Shown here: positions 1 to 8,132 of the stretch, piece by piece
How positions within the stretch are numbered: the stretch's first letter is position 1
Layout of the letters: every line of letters starts with the position of its first letter
DNA from: Arthrobacter sp. OV608
Lineage (GTDB): Bacteria; Actinomycetota; Actinomycetes; Actinomycetales; Micrococcaceae
Length of the DNA: 64,000 bases
Direction: 5' to 3'
NCBI GenBank assembly: GCA_900110595.1
Contig: FOEZ01000006.1
Coordinates: 186,001 to 250,000 of the forward strand
The notes under the pieces: generated by a model
What the model saw: only the letters and a program-made list of their open reading frames with translations
Database searches by the model: none
What the model was told of the DNA's origin: nothing
Position numbers and translations under genes: made by a program

Positions 1-342
1 GAGGTAGCGCCCGCTGGAATCGGCGGCCAGGGCCTGGATGCTGTAGCCCGTGTCCAGCACGGTCTCGCCGATTACCTTGCCCGAGGGGACGTGGAAAGCG
101 ATGATCCGGACGGGATCAAGGTTGCGGGAACCGATGTAGACGATGTCGCCTACCAGGAGCGAACTCATCAGTGAGAACTGGACCACCGCCGGTCCGAGGT
201 CGACGATGTCGGTGGTGCCGGCTGCGGGCGCCGTGCCCGCGGCTGCTGCCGGTCCGGACGTGGTCAGGCCCAGTGCCGCCGCAAGGCCGACTGCGCCGCC
301 TGCCTGGAGGATGGACCGCCTGCTGATATGGGAGATCTGCAT
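1..342 (-). CDS. Tat-exported protein, N-terminal part only
   Basis: The open frame begins with ATG at 342 and runs off the left edge, so only the first 114 residues are visible. Residues 7-13 read SRRSILQ, a twin-arginine export motif, followed by an Ala/Gly/Leu-rich hydrophobic stretch and an Ala-rich cleavage region. The ribosome site AAGGAAG lies just upstream. The mature part (a DIVDLGP segment, then short strand-like stretches such as GDIVYIGSRN) resembles the start of a beta-propeller, but that is a guess from texture. The protein is exported folded; its function is not recognised. It lies downstream of the sugar transporter operon but is separated by a 126-bp gap with an inverted repeat, so it may have its own promoter. 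Confidence 0.75.
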   Translation of the reverse strand, partial: MQISHISRRSILQAGGAVGLAAALGLTTSGPAAAAGTAPAAGTTDIVDLGPAVVQFSLMSSLLVGDIVYIGSRNLDPVRIIAFHVPSGKVIGETVLDTGYSIQALAADSSGRYL

Positions 343-388
343 TGAACTTCCTTTGCTTCGAAGGGGAGATGGGGACCTGCGGCGAGGT

Positions 389-461
389 GCCGCCGTCGTA
401 CTTTTTTGCGCGCGGAAGTACCGTCCGGGGCACTCGGGGGAGTACGGCGTACGACGGCGGC
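389..461. repeat. 13-bp inverted repeat in the gap before the exported protein gene
   Basis: GCCGCCGTCGTAC at 389-401 is repeated as its exact reverse complement at 449-461, with 47 bp between. The gap lies between the stop of the dehydrogenase gene and the start of the exported protein gene, both on the minus strand. No T-run follows the second arm on the minus strand, so a simple terminator is uncertain; an mRNA hairpin or a protein site are alternatives. Confidence 0.5.
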
Positions 462-468
462 GCGTCAG

Positions 469-1482
469 TCAGGCGGTAAAGGCCAGGTCCTCGACCTGGA
501 CGGGGAACAGCAGGGGCTCGCCCCGGGAAACGCGGTGTGCTTCGGCCACTGCAGTGGCCGCCAGCCGTTCCAGCTCAGTGCCGAGGGAGCCGGCAAGGTG
601 CGGGGTGAGCAGGACGTTGGGGTTGGTATAGAAGCCAGAGTCCGTGGGCAGGACCCATGGCGTGGTGACGTCCAGGACGGCAAAGACTTCGTGCCGCTCC
701 AAGCGGGCCAGGAGGGCATCCTGGTCCACCAGTTCACCGCGGGCGGTGTTGATGAAGGTGGATCCGGTGCGCAGGCGGGCAATCAGGCCGGCGTTGATCA
801 TGTTCAGCGTGGCGGGAAGGGATGGGGCGTGCAATGACACGACGTCGCTGGTGTCCATCAGTTCCTCCAGGCCAACCGGCGTCACGCCGAGGGCCTGGGC
901 ATCGTCCGCGCTCAGGAACGGGTCTGCCACCACTACGTCCAGTTCGAACGGCTTGAGCAGGCGGATGACGTGCCGGCCGATCTTGGAGGCGCCGATGATT
1001 CCTACCCGTTTGCCGTAGTTGCCCATGTCCGGGAACAGGCCGTCCGGTTCCACGGAGGTTTTGGCGCGGTGCAGCGTCCGGGCGATCTGCAGGACCCTCT
1101 TGTTGGCCAGCAGGATCATGGCCAGCGCGTATTCCGCCACCGGGATGGCATTGGCGTCCGCTGCCGTGCTGACCTGGATACCGCGGACCCAGCACTCACC
1201 GTCCACGTGGTGTTTCACCGTGCCGCCGGCGTGCAGGATGTGCCGCAGCCGTGGGGCGGCATCAAGGACCGGGGCGTCCACGGTGGGGCAGTTCCAGCCG
1301 GTGATGAGGATGTCGGTTTCGGCGAGCAGCGCGAGGGAACGCGCGGAGGTGAAGTCCTCCATGGGTTCGGGACTCAGGAGCCGCAGCCCGCCGTTCAGGG
1401 ATGCCAGGCGTCTGGTGGAAAAGATCCTGGGGGCGACGCCGGGACCCATGGCAAGGGCGACATTGAGGACTTCAGTGCTCAT
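469..1482 (-). CDS. D-isomer-specific 2-hydroxyacid dehydrogenase
   Basis: A 337-residue cytoplasmic NAD(P)-dependent dehydrogenase of the D-2-hydroxyacid family (phosphoglycerate/glyoxylate/hydroxypyruvate reductase relatives). The Rossmann segment reads VGIIGASKIGRHV, a variant of GxGxxG, near residue 160. The substrate-binding Arg lies in INTARGELVD and the catalytic His in PHLAGSLGTE. The ATG overlaps the stop of the upstream permease gene by 4 bp, and GCGGGAG precedes it, so it is translationally coupled as the last gene of the ABC transporter operon. The context suggests it reduces or oxidises a sugar-acid intermediate of the imported compound; the substrate cannot be read from sequence. 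Confidence 0.85.
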   Translation of the reverse strand: MSTEVLNVALAMGPGVAPRIFSTRRLASLNGGLRLLSPEPMEDFTSARSLALLAETDILITGWNCPTVDAPVLDAAPRLRHILHAGGTVKHHVDGECWVRGIQVSTAADANAIPVAEYALAMILLANKRVLQIARTLHRAKTSVEPDGLFPDMGNYGKRVGIIGASKIGRHVIRLLKPFELDVVVADPFLSADDAQALGVTPVGLEELMDTSDVVSLHAPSLPATLNMINAGLIARLRTGSTFINTARGELVDQDALLARLERHEVFAVLDVTTPWVLPTDSGFYTNPNVLLTPHLAGSLGTELERLAATAVAEAHRVSRGEPLLFPVQVEDLAFTA

Positions 1483-2405
1483 TTGACGGCTCCCGCGGTG
1501 AGTCCGGACTTCCAGAAGCGCTGCAGCAGGATGAATGCCAGCAGCAGCGGAATGATGGAGAGCAGCGACCCGGTGATCACCATGGGGACGAATTCAGGCT
1601 GGGGGACGGCGTAGCCCTGCCAGATGGAGATGCCCACGCTGACCGGCAGCAGTTGCTGGTCCTGGAGCATCACCAGGGGGAGCATGAAGTTGTTCCACAC
1701 CCCAACAAACTGAAAGAGGGCGATGGTGATGTAGCCGGGCATCATCATGGGCAGGCCCAACGAGAAGAAGGAGCGGATGGGTCCGGCGCCGTCCACACGG
1801 GCTGCCTCCAACGTTTCCATCGGCACGTAGGAGGAGGCATAGACGCGGGCCAGGTAGACGCCGAAGGGGTTGCAGAGGACGGGGATGAGGATCGCCCAGA
1901 TGGTGTTGGTCATTCCCACTACCGAGGCGAGCAGGTACATGGGCAGAACGGTGGCAGTGTTGGGGATCAGGACTCCCACCAGCACGAAGCCGAACAGTGA
2001 GTCCTTGCCGCGGAACTGGAACTTGTCGAAGGCATATCCGGCCATGACGGAGATGAGGCTGCCGACGACGGCGCCGAAGCCGGCGTAGAGGACGGAGTTG
2101 CCCATCCAGCGGAAGAACAGGCCTCCGTCCTGGGCTGCCACTGCTGCAATGTTTTCGAAGAGGGCAAAGTTCCCCAGGGCGTAGGCGCTGGTCCCGTAGA
2201 GATCCGCGGCGTTCTTGGTGGAGGCAAAGAGCAGCCACAGGACCGGGACCACCATGTAGAGGGAGCCCAGGACCAGCAGTCCGTTGACGGTGAGTTTGCT
2301 GCCGAAACTTCCCTGGCGCGCAGTGGTTGTCTCGCGCGGGGCGCGTATTTTGGCCATGGGCTTGGGCGCCTTGTTCGGGGCGGCGGGAAGAGTGTTGGTG
2401 CTCAT
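1479..2405 (-). CDS. carbohydrate ABC transporter permease, MalG type
   Basis: A 308-residue inner-membrane permease of the CUT1 family, with a long basic N-terminus (about 35 residues) and six hydrophobic segments. The cytoplasmic EAA loop reads EAARVDGAGPIRSF, the contact site for the ATPase. It overlaps the neighbouring permease gene by 4 bp (2402-2405), indicating one transcript and a heterodimeric channel. No ATP-binding subunit is encoded nearby; in actinobacteria such systems commonly share an MsiK-type ATPase encoded elsewhere. The substrate is unknown. Confidence 0.9.
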   Translation of the reverse strand: MSTNTLPAAPNKAPKPMAKIRAPRETTTARQGSFGSKLTVNGLLVLGSLYMVVPVLWLLFASTKNAADLYGTSAYALGNFALFENIAAVAAQDGGLFFRWMGNSVLYAGFGAVVGSLISVMAGYAFDKFQFRGKDSLFGFVLVGVLIPNTATVLPMYLLASVVGMTNTIWAILIPVLCNPFGVYLARVYASSYVPMETLEAARVDGAGPIRSFFSLGLPMMMPGYITIALFQFVGVWNNFMLPLVMLQDQQLLPVSVGISIWQGYAVPQPEFVPMVITGSLLSIIPLLLAFILLQRFWKSGLTAGAVK

Positions 2406-3334
2406 GATTTGTTCATCCTGGAACTGAGTCGGGTAACAACCAGGGACAGGATTGCTGCCAGCCCGGCAATGATGATGGAGGCGGCCGCGGCCTGGTTGAG
2501 GTTGTGCCGGATGAAGGCCGCATCATACGCCCACAGGTTGGGCACCCAGGTACTGGTGATGGATGGGGTGGCCTTGGCGATAATGGAAGGCTCCGTGAAA
2601 AGCTGCAGCGTGCCGATGATGGTGAACAGCATGATCACGCTCAGCGCGGGGAGGATGAGCGGGAACTTGATGGCCAGTGCTGTCCGGATTTCGCCCGCAC
2701 CATCCACCCGTGCTGCTTCGAGGATTTCCCTGGGGACAGCCTGCAGTGCGGTGAACAGGATGATGACGTTGTAGCCGGTCCATTCCCAGACGCCGATGTT
2801 GACGATTGCCGGCAGCACCATATGGGCATCGAGGAAGTTGATCTGCATGCCGCCGCCCTGGAGCACCTGCACCAGCGGGCTGATGCCGGGAGTGTAGAGG
2901 TAGGCCCAGATCAGGGCAGCGATGACGCCGGGCACCGCGTGCGGAAGGAAGACGAGCAGCTGGAACAGTTTGCGTGCCCGGGCCACCGTTGCGTCAAGGA
3001 GGAGGGCAAAGACCACCGCGCCGCCCACCATGGTGGGGATATAAATCAAGCAGTACAAGCCGAGCCGGGCAATGCCGCTGACGAACGATTCGGACTGCAG
3101 GACCTGCAGGTAGTTCTCAAAACCAACGAAGGCGGTCTTGGCTTCGCCGAAACCGAGGCCGGATTTCTGCTGGGCATAGAAGCTCAGCACAATCGAGTAG
3201 ATGACGGGTGCCACCATTGCGATGGCGAAGACTGCGAAGAACGGGACCAGGAAGAGGGCTGCGGTTTTCCCGCCGGTTCCTGAGGCTGCACTGCCCTTGC
3301 GGAGCCGCGCGCTGGTGAAGGCCTGAGCGGCCAT
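2402..3334 (-). CDS. sugar ABC transporter permease, MalF type
   Basis: A 310-residue CUT1 permease, partner of the MalG-type subunit. Its EAA loop reads EAARVDGAGEIRTA. There is a basic N-terminus (FTSARLRKG) followed by six predicted membrane spans. TAGGAG precedes the ATG at 3334. It lies 52 bp downstream of the binding-protein gene, the usual order binding protein, MalF-like, MalG-like. The import substrate is probably a mono- or oligosaccharide or sugar derivative. Confidence 0.9.
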   Translation of the reverse strand: MAAQAFTSARLRKGSAASGTGGKTAALFLVPFFAVFAIAMVAPVIYSIVLSFYAQQKSGLGFGEAKTAFVGFENYLQVLQSESFVSGIARLGLYCLIYIPTMVGGAVVFALLLDATVARARKLFQLLVFLPHAVPGVIAALIWAYLYTPGISPLVQVLQGGGMQINFLDAHMVLPAIVNIGVWEWTGYNVIILFTALQAVPREILEAARVDGAGEIRTALAIKFPLILPALSVIMLFTIIGTLQLFTEPSIIAKATPSITSTWVPNLWAYDAAFIRHNLNQAAAASIIIAGLAAILSLVVTRLSSRMNKS

Positions 3335-3386
3335 GATGATCTCCTAACTGCCTGGGCTGCCTCCGCAGAGGCAGCCCAGGGTGTAC

Positions 3387-4700
3387 CTACTCTTTGACGG
3401 AAAGACCGTTCTGCTTGAGCCCGGCCACGGTTGCTGTCTGGGCCGTGTCTACTGCTTCCAGGACGGTGCCGCCGGTGCCGAGGTTGCCGAAGGCGTCCTT
3501 GAGGGCGGTATTCGTCAGATCCCAGCTCGGGCCCCACTGCCAGCCCGGGCTGACGGTGGTGTAAGCCTTGTCGAAGACGGCATAGATGTCGTTGCCGAAG
3601 TAGCTGGCGTCATAGGCTGCCTGCGCAACGGGAGTCAGGCCGGGGAAGGCGAGGAAGGCCGAGCCCGTGTTTCCGCGGGCTTTGATGGCTTCCTGGTTTG
3701 TGGTGAGGTATTCGATGAACTTGGCGGCGGCTGCCGGGTTTTTGCTGCTTTTGGTGACGTTGAAGCTGGATCCGCCGTAGAAGGCGCCGGCCGGTGTTCC
3801 CCAGTTCGGCATTTCGGCGGCGATCCACTGACCTTTCTGTCCGCTTGCTTCCGTCCGTTTCTGGATGCCCGTGGCGCTCCAGTTTGCGCCCACGACGCCA
3901 ACAACAGTCCCGTTGGCCAGGTCCAGGCTCCACTCGTCGCTGTAGGCCTGCGTCACCTTGACGAGCTTGTTGTCAATGAGCTCCTGCCAGTAGCCGGCTA
4001 CCTTTTTGGTGGCTTGGTCGTTCACGCCCACCTGCCAGCTGTCGTCCGAGGTGCCGAACCATTTTGCCCCCGCCTGCCAGGCGAGTCCGGCCGTGGCCGG
4101 TACTTGGTTGGGGTTGAAGCTTGCCAGGTAAGAGTCCGGTGCCACAGCTTTTAGTTTCCGGGCCGCCTCTTCGAATTCCTGCCAGGTTTTGGGTACCTCG
4201 ACGCCGGCCTTGGCCAGCATGTCCTGGCGGTAGTACATGACCATGGGGGCCGCATCATAGGGCAGGCCGTAGGTCTTGTCGCCGAACTGGACCATGCTTC
4301 GGATCTCGCCGGCGAGCTTGTCCACGGTGGCGGACTTGTCGATCAGTCCGTCAAGCGGCTGGACCTGGCCGTTGCTGACGAATTGCGGCAGCTGCGGGTA
4401 CTCGATGGTAGAGACGTCGGGGCCGTTCCCTGCGGTGATTGCCGTGGACAGCTTGGCGTAGCCGCCGTTGTCGGCATTGGGGACGGTCTCGAAATTGACG
4501 GTGATCTTGCTTTGGCCCGCGTTGAACGCTGCTGCCACTTTGTCCATGCCGGCCAGTGCCGACCAGAAGGTAATCGTGCCTGAGGGATCCTCGGCGGCTG
4601 CGGGGGCAGCGGACGGGGTGGGTCCCGTTCCGCAGGCGGCGAGCAGCAGAGCGCTGCTGGCCAGGCTGGCCGCCCCGATGAGCAGTTTGCGACGCTTCAT
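3387..4700 (-). CDS. extracellular sugar-binding lipoprotein
   Basis: A 437-residue solute-binding protein (family 1) that delivers substrate to the two permeases downstream. The signal peptide MKRRKLLIG is followed by a hydrophobic core and the lipobox LAAC, with the lipidated Cys at residue 23. Mature motifs such as GTITFWSALAGMDKV and the C-terminal FIEYLTTNQEA segment are typical of family 1 binding proteins. CAAGGGAGAAC gives a strong ribosome site at the ATG. It is the first gene of the operon; the 128-bp upstream gap holds a palindrome likely bound by the hybrid regulator encoded next. Confidence 0.9.
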   Translation of the reverse strand: MKRRKLLIGAASLASSALLLAACGTGPTPSAAPAAAEDPSGTITFWSALAGMDKVAAAFNAGQSKITVNFETVPNADNGGYAKLSTAITAGNGPDVSTIEYPQLPQFVSNGQVQPLDGLIDKSATVDKLAGEIRSMVQFGDKTYGLPYDAAPMVMYYRQDMLAKAGVEVPKTWQEFEEAARKLKAVAPDSYLASFNPNQVPATAGLAWQAGAKWFGTSDDSWQVGVNDQATKKVAGYWQELIDNKLVKVTQAYSDEWSLDLANGTVVGVVGANWSATGIQKRTEASGQKGQWIAAEMPNWGTPAGAFYGGSSFNVTKSSKNPAAAAKFIEYLTTNQEAIKARGNTGSAFLAFPGLTPVAQAAYDASYFGNDIYAVFDKAYTTVSPGWQWGPSWDLTNTALKDAFGNLGTGGTVLEAVDTAQTATVAGLKQNGLSVKE

Positions 4701-4755
4701 TGTTCTCCCTTGAAATCCACGATGCGAAGGTGGAATGTGGCCGATGCCACATCAT

Positions 4756-4772
4756 GTATTTCAATGAAACAC
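4756..4772. promoter_or_regulatory. candidate operator before the sugar-binding protein gene
   Basis: GTATTTCAATGAAACAC is a 17-bp near-perfect palindrome with TTTCA-W-TGAAA as its core. It sits between the regulator gene and the binding-protein gene. It shares the TTCA...TGAA half-sites with the palindrome at 6042-6060 upstream of the regulator itself, which is what autoregulation plus local control would look like. Binding by the DeoR/LacI hybrid is inferred. Confidence 0.4.
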
Positions 4773-4828
4773 GCAAAGTTGAACAAAGCCAACGAAGTGA
4801 ACAGTAGTGAACACCTCCTGCTGGTCTA

Positions 4829-6007
4829 TCACTGGTGGCCGGTGCCATCCCCCTCAGGTGCCGTGGACTCACGAACCACCAAGGTGGGTGACAGGATCAC
4901 CCTTTGGAGCGCCAGGCCCGAAAGCCTGCGTGGGCCCAGGCGGTTGAGGCACATCTGGACGGCGTGGTACCCGACGTCGAACTTGGGCGGTGCCACCGCA
5001 CTCATGGGGACGCTGCCGAAGGAAGCGATTTCATCGTCGTAGGCCACCAGCGCAAGATTCTCCGGAATGTGGAGTCCCCGCGCCTCGCACAAGTCGGCAA
5101 ACATGAGTGCATCCTCGTCGTTGTGGACGATGGCGGCCGTCGCTCCGCCATCAACGAAGCTGCTGACGATGCTGTCCAGCTCGCGGCGAAGGCTCTCAGG
5201 GTCATTGGCCGCCAGGGTGATGCTGCGTTCAAGGGCGGCATCCTGCGTCACTCCGGCCGCCGACATGGCCCGGCGGTAGCCTTCGCTGACGGGCGCCGAG
5301 GTGGGGCTGCTTTCCCGTACACACAGTGCTATTTTCCTGTGCCCGAGGGACAGGAGGTGTTTAACGGCGATCTCCGCTCCCAGGACATGGTCGCTGCGCA
5401 CCGATTCCAGCCGGCCGGCATCCATAGCCCCATCGATTGAACGCTCGACGACGATCACGGGCACCTCTGCCGAATCCAACAGTTCCAGGGTGGCTGTTTC
5501 GGCCAGCGTTTCGCCGCTGGGCGTCACCAGCAACCCGTCAACCCCACTTTTCAGCAACCGTTGAATCTGGCGCTGCTCTTCGGCGGCAGAGTAGTTGGAG
5601 ACCCCAAGGACAAGCCTCACGCCCAGCTCCCGGGCCGCGGTTTCGGCACCCCTGATAATTCCGGGGAAGTAGTACCTGGCCGTAGGCACGATCATGCCGA
5701 TGGTAGCGAGCGGACGCTGCCTCGCGGGGGAGCCGGCACTTCCGCCGGTGGAAGCGGCGTGGCCCGGTTCTTTGCTGACATGTTTCACGGCTCCGTGGGC
5801 TTGCTTTCCGGCGCCCCGTGGGGAGCCCGTTCCGGCTACTGCCCCGCCGTGCACACGCTGAAGCAGGCCCTTTTCATCGAGCACGGCAAGATCGCGACGC
5901 ACCGTCATCCCCGAGATTCCCAGCCGCCGCGCAAACTCGGCCGCATTTAACGATCCGCGCAGCGCCAGCTCCCGAAGGATCTGATTCTGCCTGTCCTCAG
6001 TCAACAC
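4829..6007 (-). CDS. DeoR-type HTH fused to LacI-type sugar-binding domain
   Basis: A 392-residue transcription regulator. Residues 1-57 are a DeoR winged helix (DRQNQILRELALRGS, GISGMTVRRDLAVLDEKG, HGGAV). A low-complexity linker with SPARQRP follows, then from about residue 100 a periplasmic-binding-protein-like domain as in LacI/GalR proteins (IGMIVPTARYYFPGI, DGLLVTPSGETLAE, HNDEDALMFADL, YDDEIASFGSVP). Classical DeoR proteins bind sugar phosphates through a different C-terminal domain, so this hybrid probably senses the free sugar. The start is GTG at 6007, preceded by GGAAGG. It lies between the ABC operon and the divergent isomerase gene and probably controls both. Confidence 0.85.
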   Translation of the reverse strand: MLTEDRQNQILRELALRGSLNAAEFARRLGISGMTVRRDLAVLDEKGLLQRVHGGAVAGTGSPRGAGKQAHGAVKHVSKEPGHAASTGGSAGSPARQRPLATIGMIVPTARYYFPGIIRGAETAARELGVRLVLGVSNYSAAEEQRQIQRLLKSGVDGLLVTPSGETLAETATLELLDSAEVPVIVVERSIDGAMDAGRLESVRSDHVLGAEIAVKHLLSLGHRKIALCVRESSPTSAPVSEGYRRAMSAAGVTQDAALERSITLAANDPESLRRELDSIVSSFVDGGATAAIVHNDEDALMFADLCEARGLHIPENLALVAYDDEIASFGSVPMSAVAPPKFDVGYHAVQMCLNRLGPRRLSGLALQRVILSPTLVVRESTAPEGDGTGHQ

Positions 6008-6041
6008 AGCGCGCCTTCCGGTCGTGTTTATTTTTGTGCAG

Positions 6042-6060
6042 GTTGTTCATAATGAACTAC
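6042..6060. promoter_or_regulatory. candidate operator between regulator and isomerase genes
   Basis: GTTGTTCATAATGAACTAC is a 19-bp palindrome with eight of nine arm positions paired. It lies 35 bp upstream of the regulator GTG and about 100 bp before the isomerase ATG, between the two divergent genes. The half-site TTCA/TGAA recurs at 4756-4772. This looks like the site of the DeoR/LacI hybrid. Confidence 0.45.
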
Positions 6061-6162
6061 ATACGACATAACGTGGGGAGTCAAGAATCCGCACCGAACT
6101 GCCCACTGGAAGGCAATTTGCCAGCGGCCAAAGGGACTTACCAGGGAGCGAAGGTGCCAGCC

Positions 6163-6921
6163 ATGCCGGATGCGGAGTTCACCACAGGCCTTTGTTCCGT
6201 GACTCTTCGGGGACTTTCCATTGAGGGCGTGCTGGAGAGCGCCTCCGCAGCCGGGGTAGCTGGCATCGAATGGGGTGCGGACGTTCATGTTCATAACGTT
6301 GACTCCGCGGCGCGTGCGCGGACCGGGACCGCAGCCGCTGGCCTCGAGGTTCTTTCCCTGGGGTCGTATTACCGTGCCGGGTCGTTCGGCGATTTTAGGA
6401 GCGTCATGGCCATCGCCACTGAACTTGGTGCACCGAGGATCCGGATATGGGCGGGCGGCGAGGCTTCGGGAGAGGCCACACCGAGCCAGTGGGACGCAGC
6501 GGTGGAGGATACACGGCGTATCGCCGGCCTGGCCCAAGCCGGGGGAATACGGCTCGCGTTCGAATATCACGGGGGCACACTGACTGACTCGCCGGAGACG
6601 ACGCTTGAACTCCTCCGCCAGGTGGACCGGAGCAACGTCGGCACCTATTGGCAGCCGGCCGTGGGACTGGACGACGGGCAAGCCCTCGAGTCCTTGCGCT
6701 GTTTGATGGAGCACGTTGTGGGCGTTCACTGCTTTTCATGGTGGCCGAGCATCGAACGGTTGCCGCTGAGAGCCCGGAGGCAGTTGTGGACGGACGTTTC
6801 GAGCATGCTGGGGACCAGCGGGAAGGACATGGACGTCATGCTTGAATTCGTCGTCGGCGACCTCCGTGAGAACGTCATCACCGACGCCCGGTTCCTCAAG
6901 CACGTGTTTGTGGAACAGTGA
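6163..6921 (+). CDS. sugar phosphate isomerase/epimerase-like TIM barrel protein
   Basis: A 252-residue protein with the features of the xylose-isomerase-like (AP endonuclease 2) TIM barrel family: GVAGIEWGADVHVHN near the start, RIRIWAGGEASGE, LAFEYHGGTLTDSP, GTYWQPAV, and a C-terminal GKDMDVMLEFVVGD. Such enzymes use a divalent metal held by Glu/Asp/His. The ATG at 6163 is preceded by GGGAG at a slightly long distance; the frame remains open upstream to 5818 but the family match begins here. Probably a sugar or inositol-type isomerase or epimerase acting with the divergent transporter and dehydrogenase genes. The substrate is not determinable. Confidence 0.75.
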   Translation: MPDAEFTTGLCSVTLRGLSIEGVLESASAAGVAGIEWGADVHVHNVDSAARARTGTAAAGLEVLSLGSYYRAGSFGDFRSVMAIATELGAPRIRIWAGGEASGEATPSQWDAAVEDTRRIAGLAQAGGIRLAFEYHGGTLTDSPETTLELLRQVDRSNVGTYWQPAVGLDDGQALESLRCLMEHVVGVHCFSWWPSIERLPLRARRQLWTDVSSMLGTSGKDMDVMLEFVVGDLRENVITDARFLKHVFVEQ

Positions 6922-6979
6922 AGGCCTGGGGCAACCAGGCTCACTGAAACCGCGCAAGGCCCCCTTGGCACACAGCGCT

Positions 6980-7024
6980 CGACGGCGGCGCGCACTTGGG
7001 TACGCGGCCGCCGTCGGCCTTTTG
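6980..7024 (+). terminator. rho-independent terminator after the isomerase gene
   Basis: CGACGGCGGC at 6980-6989 pairs exactly with GCCGCCGTCG at 7007-7016, extended inward by GCG/CGC, and is followed by GCCTTTT. Confidence 0.7.
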
Positions 7025-7040
7025 CGTCGAGCACCATCAA

Positions 7041-7227
7041 ACGCCCCATCACCTTTGGCATCCAAATCCGAAACGCCCCATCACCTTTCGCAGGAAAAAC
7101 CGGAACCCCTCGCAACCAAGTGCGAAAGGATCCCGGCTTTCCTTACAGGAGGTGATGGGGCGTTGGTAGAAACCCTGCGGGAGGTGATGGGGCGTCTGTG
7201 GAAACCGGGCAGGATGTGATGGGGCGT
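7041..7227. repeat. 32-bp-period intergenic repeat cluster, core ACGCCCCATCACCT
   Basis: The core ACGCCCCATCACCT occurs in direct orientation at 7041 and 7073 and in inverted orientation at 7150-7163, 7182-7195 and 7214-7227 (the last with one mismatch). The spacing is exactly 32 bp within the direct pair and within the inverted triplet. The rest of each 32-bp unit is partly conserved, with a GC-rich centre and an A/T-rich tail, so these are whole repeat units and not repeats around unique spacers. The direct and inverted groups could fold onto each other into a large hairpin downstream of purU. Related clusters occur at 16915 and 18253. Confidence 0.8.
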
Positions 7228-7232
7228 CGGGG

Positions 7233-8129
7233 TTAGCGGAGGACCACGGTGCGGTTGCCCTGCAGGATCACCCGGCCCTCGCAGTGCCACCGCACGGCGT
7301 TGGACAGGGCCTTGCATTCGGTGTCGCGGCCGGCGGCCACCAGGTCCTCGGGCCCGTAGGTGTGGTCCACTTCAACCGTCTGCTGGGAGATGATCGGTCC
7401 CTCATCCAGTTCGCTGTTCACGTAGTGTGCCGTTGCCCCAACGGTCTTCACGCCTCGCGCGTACGCCTGGTGGTACGGCTTGGCACCCTTGAAGCTGGGC
7501 AGGAACGAGTGGTGGATGTTGATTGCCTTCCCATCCAGCTTCCGGGTGAGGTTGTCGCTAAGCACCTGCATGTACCTGGCCAGCACCACGAGCTCCACAT
7601 CGAACTCGTCCACCAGCTCCAGCAAGCGTCCTTCGGCGGCAGGCTTGGTGGAGGCCGTGACCGGAACGTGGAAGAACGGGATCCCGTGCCATTCCACGAG
7701 AGCCTGGTGGTCAGTGTGGTTGGACACCACGGCCACCACGTCAACCGGCAGCTCGCCGATCCGTGCCCGGAAGAGCAGGTCGTTGAGGCAGTGCCCGAAC
7801 TTGGACACCATGATCAGCACCCGCCGCTTTGAGCCGTGCCGCTCCAGCCTCCAGCGCATCCCGAACCGCTCGGCGACAGGACCAAAAGCGGTCCGCAGCG
7901 CGTCCGCGGTGGAGGCATCGCCGTCGGACGCAAAATGCACCCGCATAAAGAAATGCCCCTCGGAGCGCTCGCCGAACTGCTGGTTGTCGATGATGTCGCA
8001 GCCGTGCTCCAGCAGGAACCCGGACACGGCGTGGACGATACCCGGGGACTCGCTGCAGTCCAGGGTCAGGACGTGCTCCACCGTGGTGGGGGCAGCGGCA
8101 GGGACGGTTTCAGTCTCAATTGCAGTCAT
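7233..8129 (-). CDS. purU: formyltetrahydrofolate deformylase (copy 1)
   Basis: A 298-residue enzyme hydrolysing 10-formyl-THF to formate and THF (EC 3.5.1.10). An N-terminal ACT domain (VLTLDCSESPGIVHAVSGF) precedes a formyltransferase-fold domain with NIHHSFLPSFKGAKPYHQAY and the catalytic Asp region of LDEGPIISQQ. It is the last gene of the glyA-sox operon, starting 3 bp after the sdaA stop. In this setting it recycles the folate loaded with one-carbon units by sarcosine demethylation and releases them as formate. A second copy lies at 43424. Confidence 0.95.
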   Translation of the reverse strand: MTAIETETVPAAAPTTVEHVLTLDCSESPGIVHAVSGFLLEHGCDIIDNQQFGERSEGHFFMRVHFASDGDASTADALRTAFGPVAERFGMRWRLERHGSKRRVLIMVSKFGHCLNDLLFRARIGELPVDVVAVVSNHTDHQALVEWHGIPFFHVPVTASTKPAAEGRLLELVDEFDVELVVLARYMQVLSDNLTRKLDGKAINIHHSFLPSFKGAKPYHQAYARGVKTVGATAHYVNSELDEGPIISQQTVEVDHTYGPEDLVAAGRDTECKALSNAVRWHCEGRVILQGNRTVVLR

Positions 8130-8132
8130 GGC

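Larger units (their letters stand above)
6922..7232. other. 311-bp gap between convergent genes: terminator plus repeat cluster
   Basis: The gap between the isomerase and purU holds one terminator (6980-7024) and then five copies of a 14-bp repeat core from 7041 to 7227. No credible reading frame, RNA gene or promoter was seen. Confidence 0.6.

Noticed and set aside
5818..6162. Extended N-terminus of the isomerase/epimerase protein
   Set aside because: The frame is open but overlaps the divergent regulator gene and the operator, and the translation is Arg/Pro-rich without family similarity.
7041..7227. Possible CRISPR array (14-bp repeats every 32 bp)
   Set aside because: The sequence between the cores is itself similar from unit to unit, orientation switches within the cluster, and no cas genes are present.
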